Below the pieces are notes generated by a model. It saw only the letters and a list, made by a program, of their open reading frames with translations, was not told the DNA's origin and searched no databases. Made by a program: the position numbers and the translations under genes. This document shows, piece after piece, positions 1 to 4,902 of a stretch of DNA of 5,869 bases (position 1 is its first letter; each line of letters starts with the position of its first letter). The DNA is from Frankiales bacterium (lineage in GTDB: Bacteria > Actinomycetota > Actinomycetes > Mycobacteriales > SCTD01): NCBI GenBank assembly GCA_025464915.1, contig JAODNF010000376.1, forward strand, positions 1 to 5,869. Reading direction: 5' to 3'.

Positions 1-1074
1 GCAGCGTTCGGCCTCATCGCGCTGCTGTTCACGGAGAAGAACGAGCGGGTGAAGGCGCTCGGGATCTTCGGCGGCGTCGCCGGCCTGGGCGGGACCTTCG
101 GGCCGATCATCAGCGGCTTGGTCGTCGAGGTGTCCTGGCGGTGGATCTTCTTCGTCAACGTCCCGGTGGCCGTGTTCGCCGTGATCGCCGTCGTGCGGCT
201 GGTCTCCGAGAGCCGGGCCGACAAGAGCGTCACAGAGGGCCGGCCGGACGTCTTGGGGGCGGTCCTCGCAACGGCGGGCCTGTCGGGTGTCGTCTACGGC
301 CTCATCGAGGCAGGGACCCACGACTGGGGCTCCGGGCACGTCCTCGTACCTCTGCTGCTGGGCCTCGCGGTGCTCGTCGCCTTCGTCGCGCTGGAGTCCC
401 GCATCTCCGAGCCCCTCGTCCCGCTCCGGTTCTTCCAGAACCGCACGCGGGTGACCGCCAACATCGTGACGCTGTTCTTCTCCTCCGTGTTCTTCACCAT
501 GTTCTTCCTGCTCACGCTCTACTGGGAGCAGGGCGAGGGCTGGTCAGCGATCAAGACCGGTCTGGCCTACCTGCCGTTCGGGATCGGCATCGGTGCCGGA
601 ATCGGGATCTCGGCCGCCCTGGTGGCGAAGATCGGCGTCAAGCCGGTCCTGACCGCCGGCCTGGTGCTGATGTCTATCGGGATCCTGCTCGTCTCGCGGA
701 TCACCGTCGGCGGGAGCTACCTCTCGGAGGCGCTGCCAGGCCTGCTGTTCATGGCCGTCGGGTCGGGCTTCGCCTTCTCCGGCTTCGGCAACGCCTCGGT
801 GCACCAGGTGTCAGGGGACGATGCCAGCCTCGCCTCGGGGGTCCAGAACGCCGCCCAGGCGATCGGTGGGGCCGTGGGCCTTGCCGTGCTCGCGACGCTC
901 GCGCTGCGGCACGCGCAGCACCTGGTCGCGACCGGCACCGATCCGGGCCAGGCCGCCCTGAGCGGCTACGTGCTCGCCTTCCGCATCGGGGCGGTCGTCC
1001 TGGTCGCGGGCGCGATCCTGGTCGCCGTGCTCCTCGAGAAGGTCGAAGCCAACCCGGACGTCGTCGCGCACTGA
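1..1074 (+). CDS. MFS transporter, DHA2 (EmrB/QacA) drug:H+ antiporter family, 5'-truncated by window edge
   Basis: Inner-membrane secondary transporter, probably a proton-driven multidrug exporter; the substrate cannot be read from sequence. The frame is open from base 1, so the true start lies outside the window. The GTG at 49 is internal, because the residues before it (FTEKNERVKALG) are the conserved loop after helix 4. About 357 residues are visible against the usual 470-520. In window numbering, an antiporter motif C-like segment (GGTFGPIISG) lies near residues 27-36, followed by SWRWIFFVNVP, a DHA2 hallmark. About ten hydrophobic segments can be counted, matching helices 5-14 of a 14-helix protein. 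The stop TGA (1072-1074) is followed after 1 nt by the 3' end of an opposing tRNA gene, leaving no room for a terminator. The family call is firm; the drug specificity is unknown. Confidence 0.92.
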   Translation, partial: AAFGLIALLFTEKNERVKALGIFGGVAGLGGTFGPIISGLVVEVSWRWIFFVNVPVAVFAVIAVVRLVSESRADKSVTEGRPDVLGAVLATAGLSGVVYGLIEAGTHDWGSGHVLVPLLLGLAVLVAFVALESRISEPLVPLRFFQNRTRVTANIVTLFFSSVFFTMFFLLTLYWEQGEGWSAIKTGLAYLPFGIGIGAGIGISAALVAKIGVKPVLTAGLVLMSIGILLVSRITVGGSYLSEALPGLLFMAVGSGFAFSGFGNASVHQVSGDDASLASGVQNAAQAIGGAVGLAVLATLALRHAQHLVATGTDPGQAALSGYVLAFRIGAVVLVAGAILVAVLLEKVEANPDVVAH

Positions 1075-1610
1075 GTGGGCGCGGAGGGGATCGAACCCCC
1101 GACCACTCGCTTGTAAGGCGAGCGCTCTACCGCTGAGCTACACGCCCGGCACGGATACAGGCTAGCCAGCACCTTCTTGTACTCGCCCGGGTCACGCGCG
1201 TCCGGGATCGCGTTCACGACCTTGTACGCGATCTTGCCGGCCTTGTCGACGATGAAGGTGCCCCGGAGGGCGAGGCCGTTGTCCTCGTTGAAGACGCCGT
1301 AGGCCTTGGCGACCGCGCCGTGCGGCCAGAAGTCTGCGAGCAGCGGGAACGCGTACCCCTGCTCCTTGGCCCACTGCGCGTGCGTCGGGCCGCTGTCCAC
1401 GCTGATGGCGAGGGTGACCGTGTCCTCGTTGCTGAAGTCGGCGATCTCGTCCCGGATCGCGCAGAGCTCGCCCTGGCAGACACCGGTGAAGCTCAGCGGG
1501 TAGAAGACGATCACGACGTTCTTCTCGCCGCGGAAGCTGCTCAGCCGGACCTGGTTGCGGTCCTGGTCGGCGAGCTCGAAGTCGGGGGCCTCGTCACCGA
1601 TCTCGACCAT
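966..1610 (-). CDS. ahpE: AhpE-type peroxiredoxin with abnormal read-through C-terminal extension
   Basis: Cytosolic thiol peroxidase that reduces hydroperoxides; Mycobacterium AhpE is recycled by mycothiol/mycoredoxin. The peroxidatic motif PLSFTGVC gives P38, T42 and C45, with the conserved Arg near residue 116 (LRGTF). A second Cys at 50 (CQGELC) has the spacing of the resolving Cys in BCP-type peroxiredoxins. FPLLADFWPHGAVAKAYGVFNE is a strong AhpE signature. The start ATG (1608-1610) has a GAGGAG ribosome site 7 nt upstream. Homologous sequence ends at about L151 (1158-1160), the normal family length of about 153, but no stop follows. The frame enters tRNA-Val at codon 155 and then runs antisense to the MFS gene, ending at TAG 966-968 (214 codons). 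The roughly 60-residue tail is non-homologous and may never be made. Codon 152 is TAT, one substitution from a stop, so mutation or sequencing error is possible. Confidence 0.9.
   Translation of the reverse strand: MVEIGDEAPDFELADQDRNQVRLSSFRGEKNVVIVFYPLSFTGVCQGELCAIRDEIADFSNEDTVTLAISVDSGPTHAQWAKEQGYAFPLLADFWPHGAVAKAYGVFNEDNGLALRGTFIVDKAGKIAYKVVNAIPDARDPGEYKKVLASLYPCRACSSAVERSPYKRVVGGSIPSAPTQCATTSGLASTFSRSTATRIAPATRTTAPMRKAST
1076..1147 (-). tRNA. tRNA-Val (anticodon TAC)
   Basis: On the minus strand, 72 nt fold as a complete cloverleaf. The acceptor stem GGGCGTG pairs with CGCGCCC with one G-U. The D arm is GCTC/GAGC. The anticodon stem CTCGC/GCGAG encloses loop CTTACAA, giving anticodon UAC (valine, GUA codons). 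The T loop TTCGATC sits on a GGGGG/CCCTC stem with one G-U. The discriminator base is A (1076). CCA is not encoded, so it would be added after transcription. The gene lies directly downstream of ahpE on the same strand. Only 10 nt separate the tRNA 5' end from the last conserved ahpE codon, so co-transcription with ahpE or a promoter inside ahpE is likely. Confidence 0.97.
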
Positions 1611-1617
1611 GGGGGTT

Positions 1618-1623
1618 CTCCTC
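1618..1623 (-). promoter_or_regulatory. Ribosome binding site of ahpE
   Basis: On the minus strand GAGGAG lies 7 nt upstream of the ATG at 1610. This near-ideal Shine-Dalgarno fixes the ahpE start and agrees with the family N-terminus (VEIGDEAPDFEL). Confidence 0.8.
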
Positions 1624-1648
1624 GTGAGGGTCAGGGCAGGACTCCCGC

Positions 1649-1654
1649 ATGCTA
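1649..1654 (-). promoter_or_regulatory. Possible -10 element for ahpE
   Basis: On the minus strand the hexamer TAGCAT fits the actinobacterial TAnnnT -10 pattern and would place a transcription start about 30 nt before the ahpE ATG. It coincides with the start codon of the divergent gene (ATG at 1649). No convincing -35 is visible 16-18 bp further upstream, so this is only a candidate. Confidence 0.25.
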
Positions 1655-2512
1655 GGTGCCCTGACTCCCCTCGGGCTCGCGGGGACCGACGTCCACGAGC
1701 TCTCCGCCGCCATCCTGTCCGCCTGGGACGACTTCCTCTCTGTCGTCGACTCGGCAGACCTGTCGAAGCCCTCCCGCTTGAAGGGGCTGTCGTGCCGCGA
1801 CGTGCTGGTGCACCTCGGCACCTGGGACGACCACCTGGTGCTGCCCGGGCTGGTCGCGGCAGCCGAGGGGGACACGGCTGAGGCCGCCGGGAGCCCCGAC
1901 GACATCAACTGCGCACTGCTCGCCCGCCACACCGACGCGACCCACGACGACGTCCGGGCCGCCCTGGTGCGCTCGCGCGCCGACATCGCCGCGTTCCTGG
2001 GTTCGGACGAGGCTGCCCGGATCGGCACCCGGGTGGTGACGGCCTCCGTCGGCCGGCTCCCGCTGCTGACGGTGCTGTCGGCCGGCCGCTACGAGCTCGC
2101 CGTGCACGCCCTCGACCTCAGGGCTGATGAGCCGTCGGCGGCACTGCTCGGCAACGGTCTCGCCGCCCTCATCGACGTGACCGGCGCGCTGGCGCAGCAG
2201 CACGGGATCGCCATGACGCTGACGGCGCTGGCGCCCGAGGGCGGCTGGTCCTTCACGTCGACAGCGGAGGGCTGGACCACCTCCCGCGCGTCCGGGTCGT
2301 TCTCCGGGCCCGGTGTCCGGGCCGCTGCAGCAGTCCTGCTCGACGCGTCCGCGGGCCGGGCGTTCCTGCCCGCGCTGCTCGCCCGCCGCAGGCTGAAGGT
2401 CCAGGACATGACGGGTTTCCTGCAGCTCGCGCCGATGATCGACGCCGTGCCTGGCCTGCCCGGCGGACCGGTGCTGCGCAAGGGCGTCAAGGCGCTGGCC
2501 AGGCTCTTCTAG
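1649..2512 (+). CDS. Maleylpyruvate isomerase family mycothiol-dependent protein (DinB-like metal-binding fold)
   Basis: A 287-residue protein of the actinobacterial MDMPI/TIGR03083-like family. These are DinB-fold proteins, some of which are metal- and mycothiol-dependent transferases or isomerases; the substrate here is unknown. The N-terminal bundle carries the expected metal-ligand positions: H55 in DVLVHLGTWDDH, then E149 and H153 in YELAVHALDL. The last 90 residues differ in character. ARRRLKVQDMTGFLQLAP (about 245-262) resembles the end of an SCP-2-like domain, as in some family members, though this is weak by eye. An in-frame TGA at 1625-1627 blocks any upstream start, leaving ATG 1649, with a poor ribosome site (GGGCAGG, 8 nt away). 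The gene is divergent from ahpE across 38 bp and ends 7 bp from the convergent methyltransferase stop. A job in thiol detoxification beside ahpE is inference. Confidence 0.82.
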   Translation: MLGALTPLGLAGTDVHELSAAILSAWDDFLSVVDSADLSKPSRLKGLSCRDVLVHLGTWDDHLVLPGLVAAAEGDTAEAAGSPDDINCALLARHTDATHDDVRAALVRSRADIAAFLGSDEAARIGTRVVTASVGRLPLLTVLSAGRYELAVHALDLRADEPSAALLGNGLAALIDVTGALAQQHGIAMTLTALAPEGGWSFTSTAEGWTTSRASGSFSGPGVRAAAAVLLDASAGRAFLPALLARRRLKVQDMTGFLQLAPMIDAVPGLPGGPVLRKGVKALARLF

Positions 2513-2519
2513 GCCGCGA

Positions 2520-3674
2520 TCAGAGGGGCTGGACGAGCAGGGCCTTCTGGGCGCCCGCGACCCTCGTCAGCACCACGGTGGCCGAGCCGGAGCCTGAGAG
2601 CTTCAGCTGCTTGCGCAGGGTCTCGGGCTCGACCGCGGTGCCGCGCTTCTTGATGGCCACCGTCCCCACGCCCCGAAGCGCCTCCCGCAGCCGCTTGAGG
2701 GAGAACGGCATGACGTCCAGCACCTCGTACCAGCGACCGAAGGGCGTCGTGGTGAGGGCGTCGGCGGTGACGTAGGCGATGGTCGGATCGACCAGCCGGC
2801 CGTCGACGGCGATGCAGACCTCGGCCACCAGGTGCGCGCGGATGACAGCACCGTCCGGCTCGAGCAGGTAGCGACCGACGGGACCGGCCGCTGCCACCGC
2901 GCCGGCGCCGTGCAGCTGCGCACCCGACGGCAGCAGGGTGGCCGTCATCCGGTGGCCCCGCGTGGTCGCGCCCCCCCAGAGCATCGCCTCCTTCACGTCA
3001 CCGTCGAGCGACGTGATCTCGACCTCGAGCTCCGGCGGTAAGGCGTCGTGGTCGATGCCGGGCGCCACCTTCACCCCGAGGGCGTCGACATCCCAGGCCA
3101 GCGCCTGCGCGAGCGACGGTGACCAGCTCGAGGGGTCGAAGCCCCGACGGCCCGCCACCCGGCGGGCCGGGTCGGCGAAGACCCAGCCGCGCGGGTCCAA
3201 CCGGGTCACGTCTGCGCAGGCCACGGGTGCGCCGGTGTTGACGCGGGCCAGCAGGCACCGGGCCTCGTCGAGGTCCACGCCCAGGCCGCGGTCGCCGAAG
3301 CACAGCAGGTCGCCGCCGACGGAGCAGCCGAGGTCGAGGACCCGGGTCGCCTCGCCGTACCGCCTGCTGTGATGCAGCGCGACCGTCCGCGGGGTGGACT
3401 GCTCGAGGGCCTCGGCGGTCCACCAGAGGCGGTCGCCGTCGGGGTGCTTGACCAGCGCCCGACGGCGCAGCCTGACCTGCTCCAGCGCGAGACGGCCCGC
3501 CTCCCCGAAGGGGCGCATCGCCTCCGCGGCCGCGATGCTGCCGACGTCGAGATCGGTAGCGCGGTCCACCGCCGCTCGCCCCTCGCTCGAGAGGAGCAGC
3601 CGGGCCTGCGCAGGCGTCAGCGGCGCTGCTTCGCGCGCGCAGCCTTCGGCGACACCAGGCGGGTGCCGGACCAC
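2520..3674 (-). CDS. Class I SAM-dependent methyltransferase with THUMP-like C-terminal domain
   Basis: Up to 384 residues. From the GTG start, SAM-binding motif I is at 112-121 (VLDLGCSVGG) with the acidic motif II at 131-136 (LGVDLD). FADPAR at 166-171 sits where RNA/DNA methyltransferases carry their catalytic D/N-P-P-x loop, here D-P-A-R. Residues about 305-384 resemble the THUMP-like domain found at the C-terminus of this actinobacterial family. The target is unknown; a structured RNA base is the natural guess but unproven. The start is uncertain. GTG at 3674 lies 58 bp inside the DUF3052 gene and has no ribosome site. Recognisable homology begins near TPAQARLLLSSEG (residue 20). The codon just before it is CTG (3618-3620), which overlaps the DUF3052 stop as CTGA. 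The gene is probably the second in an operon with DUF3052. Confidence 0.88.
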   Translation of the reverse strand: MVRHPPGVAEGCAREAAPLTPAQARLLLSSEGRAAVDRATDLDVGSIAAAEAMRPFGEAGRLALEQVRLRRRALVKHPDGDRLWWTAEALEQSTPRTVALHHSRRYGEATRVLDLGCSVGGDLLCFGDRGLGVDLDEARCLLARVNTGAPVACADVTRLDPRGWVFADPARRVAGRRGFDPSSWSPSLAQALAWDVDALGVKVAPGIDHDALPPELEVEITSLDGDVKEAMLWGGATTRGHRMTATLLPSGAQLHGAGAVAAAGPVGRYLLEPDGAVIRAHLVAEVCIAVDGRLVDPTIAYVTADALTTTPFGRWYEVLDVMPFSLKRLREALRGVGTVAIKKRGTAVEPETLRKQLKLSGSGSATVVLTRVAGAQKALLVQPL

Positions 3675-4060
3675 TCGGGTGCGGCGCTGGTGCTGCGGGT
3701 GCTCGACAGGCCCGCCGTCGGCGCGGCCTCGTCGATGTCGGAGGGCTCGACGTGACCGTCCCGGCCCGCCTTCGGCGTGAGCAGCCAGACGACACCGCTG
3801 TCCCCGAGGTTGGTCAGTGAGTCGACGAGCGCGTCGACCAGGTCACCGTCGCCGTCACGCCACCAGAGGATCACGACGTCGACCACCTCGTCGGTGTCGT
3901 CGCCCAGGATCAGCTCGGTGCCGGTTCGCGCCGTGACGTCGTCCAGCAGCTCGTCGTCGATGTCGTCGGTGTCCCCCAGGACCTGCACGACCTGGCTCTC
4001 GGCGATGCCCAGACGTTCGGCCAGACCTCGCGGCGCGGACGGGTCCGCGGACGTGCTCAC
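3617..4060 (-). CDS. DUF3052 domain-containing protein
   Basis: A 147-residue acidic cytosolic protein of the conserved actinobacterial DUF3052 family, function unknown. The recognisable stretch runs from the N-terminal RLGIAESQVVQVLG, through an Asp-rich segment (DTDDIDDELLDD, about 30-41), VDVVILWWRDGDGDLVDALVD (60-80) and the family core VWLLTPKAGRDGHVEPSDI (91-109), to the end motif EWSGTRLVSPKAA (129-141). The start is GTG 4058-4060, set by an AAGGAG ribosome site 8 nt upstream. The same frame stays open to 4222, but that part is antisense to the SHOCT gene and has no family similarity. Its stop (3617-3619) overlaps a CTG that could start the methyltransferase, so the two genes are probably co-transcribed. 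As I recall it, the family is usually found near ahpE and aceE, as here. Confidence 0.9.
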   Translation of the reverse strand: MSTSADPSAPRGLAERLGIAESQVVQVLGDTDDIDDELLDDVTARTGTELILGDDTDEVVDVVILWWRDGDGDLVDALVDSLTNLGDSGVVWLLTPKAGRDGHVEPSDIDEAAPTAGLSSTRSTSAAPEWSGTRLVSPKAARAKQRR

Positions 4061-4068
4061 CGGTAGAA

Positions 4069-4074
4069 CTCCTT
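4069..4074 (-). promoter_or_regulatory. Ribosome binding site of the DUF3052 gene
   Basis: AAGGAG on the minus strand lies 8 nt upstream of the GTG at 4060. It decides between this start and the longer in-frame extension to 4222, which has no such site and crosses the divergent SHOCT gene. Confidence 0.8.
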
Positions 4075-4138
4075 GATCTCTTCGACGCGTGTTCAGGTAG
4101 TCCACCGAACCCCACCCGCGAAGGCAAGCCCCAAGCCG

Positions 4139-4144
4139 TATGTT
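4139..4144 (+). promoter_or_regulatory. Candidate -10 element for a leaderless SHOCT transcript
   Basis: TATGTT matches TAnnnT and ends 7 nt before the ATG at 4152, the spacing expected if transcription begins at the A of that ATG. There is no Shine-Dalgarno before 4152, which fits a leaderless message. No good -35 is visible. Confidence 0.4.
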
Positions 4145-4151
4145 GCGCGTC

Positions 4152-4445
4152 ATGAACGACGGACCTCCCGCCATCTTCGACGCGATGTTTGTCGTCGTGC
4201 CGATCTTCATCGCGTGCGTCATCGTGCTCGGGATCTACACGACGATCCGCAACCGCAACGCCCTGAAGCAGGCGGGGTACGACCCGATCACCGCTCAGGT
4301 GCAGATGGCGGACCGGCTCATCAGGAGCCAGGAGCACCCATCGCTCGAGTCCCGCCTCAAGGAGCTCGACGACCTCCACGCCCGCGGTGTCATCAGTGCC
4401 GAGGAGCACGCCAAGGCCCGCGCCGACGCGCTCGCTCAGCCCTGA
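4152..4445 (+). CDS. Small single-pass membrane protein with C-terminal SHOCT domain
   Basis: A 97-residue protein. A single hydrophobic helix (about residues 9-28, FDAMFVVVPIFIACVIVLGI) is followed by a basic turn (TTIRNRN). A linker leads to a C-terminal SHOCT domain of about 30 residues (LESRLKELDDLHARGVISAEEHAKARADAL), the short two-helix module often found at the C-terminus of small membrane-anchored actinobacterial proteins and thought to mediate oligomerisation. The function is unknown. Two starts are possible: ATG 4140 (101 aa) and ATG 4152. I prefer 4152, because 4140 lies within the putative -10 box and neither has a ribosome site. The gene is divergent from DUF3052. Its stop codon lies inside the convergent yjbQ gene, with a 10 bp overlap. 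Confidence 0.82.
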   Translation: MNDGPPAIFDAMFVVVPIFIACVIVLGIYTTIRNRNALKQAGYDPITAQVQMADRLIRSQEHPSLESRLKELDDLHARGVISAEEHAKARADALAQP

Positions 4446-4840
4446 AGGAAGCTGAGCCGAACCTCGCGGACGGCGTTGTCGACGTTGACGTCGACCAGGG
4501 TCACGCTCTGCCAGGTCCCCAGCTGCAGCTCCCCTCCCAGCACGGGCAGGGACGCGTACGGCGGGATCAGCGCCGGCATCACGTGCGAGCGCCCGTGCCC
4601 CGGCGAGCCGTGCCGGTGCGCCCAGCGGTCGTCCGCGGGGATCAGCTCCTGGAGCGCGGCGAGCAGGTCTGCGTCGCTGCCGGCGCCGGTCTCGAGGACA
4701 GCGATGCCGGCCGTGGCATGCGGGACGAAGACGTTCAGCAGCCCGTCGCCACGCCCACGCACCCACGCCCGGCACTCCGCCGTGAGGTCGTGCACCACCT
4801 CGCGGTCGCCGGTCCGGACGGTGAGAACGGTCGACTCCAT
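4436..4840 (-). CDS. YjbQ/UPF0047 family protein (putative secondary thiamine-phosphate synthase)
   Basis: A 134-residue cytosolic protein of the widespread UPF0047 (YjbQ) family. Some members show weak thiamine-phosphate synthase activity, and the true role is unsettled. Family signatures are complete: NVFVPHATAGIAVLE (36-50, with H41 and E50), the His-rich GHGRSHVMPALIPP (81-94) and LGTWQSVTLVDVN (107-119). The length is normal. The ATG at 4840 agrees with the family N-terminus, but its AGGAG (4841-4845) directly abuts the ATG with no spacer, which is unusual. The nearest alternative, two GTG codons at residues 15-16, lacks a ribosome site and would cut the first strand. The gene overlaps the SHOCT gene tail to tail by 10 bp and is divergent from aceE. 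A link to AceE through the cofactor thiamine diphosphate is tempting but only inference. Confidence 0.9.
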   Translation of the reverse strand: MESTVLTVRTGDREVVHDLTAECRAWVRGRGDGLLNVFVPHATAGIAVLETGAGSDADLLAALQELIPADDRWAHRHGSPGHGRSHVMPALIPPYASLPVLGGELQLGTWQSVTLVDVNVDNAVREVRLSFLQG

Positions 4841-4902
4841 CTCCTCAGCGTGGCCTACTGAGGGGTAACAGGTTGGATGGGGGTGGAGAAGGAGGAAGTG
4901 CT
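4841..4902. promoter_or_regulatory. Divergent intergenic region between yjbQ and aceE
   Basis: This 62 bp gap between divergent starts holds the abutting AGGAG of yjbQ at one end and the aceE ribosome site at the other. It presumably carries at least one promoter. No clear TAnnnT plus -35 pair or palindrome was found by eye, so the aceE promoter may lie within the 5' part of yjbQ. Confidence 0.4.
4890..4895 (+). promoter_or_regulatory. Ribosome binding site of aceE
   Basis: AGGAGG, a full-strength Shine-Dalgarno, lies 7 nt before the GTG at 4903. It supports GTG as the aceE start and implies efficient translation. Confidence 0.8.

Larger units (their letters stand above)
4061..4151. promoter_or_regulatory. 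Divergent intergenic region between the DUF3052 and SHOCT genes
   Basis: These 91 bp separate two divergent start codons and must hold both promoters unless one lies inside a gene. The DUF3052 ribosome site is at one end and a candidate SHOCT -10 at the other. I see no clear inverted repeat, operator or riboswitch. Confidence 0.45.

Noticed and set aside
141..1136. Long open frame of 331 codons on the + strand inside the MFS gene
   Set aside because: It is an Arg/Gly/Pro-rich out-of-frame product of GC-rich DNA with no domain; the MFS frame is clearly the coding one.
2513..2519. Search for a terminator between the convergent isomerase-family and methyltransferase genes
   Set aside because: Only 7 bp separate the stops, and no hairpin with a T-run is visible.
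3931..3975. Short gtcgtc-type repetition as a DNA repeat or regulatory array
   Set aside because: It encodes the Asp-rich segment of DUF3052, so codon bias explains it.
4061..4222. 54-codon N-terminal extension of DUF3052
   Set aside because: It is antisense to the SHOCT gene, has no family similarity, and a strong ribosome site supports the GTG at 4060.
3855..4775. Open frame of 306 codons on the minus strand spanning DUF3052, SHOCT and yjbQ
   Set aside because: It is Arg-rich, low complexity and crosses three well-supported genes; it is a GC-driven shadow.
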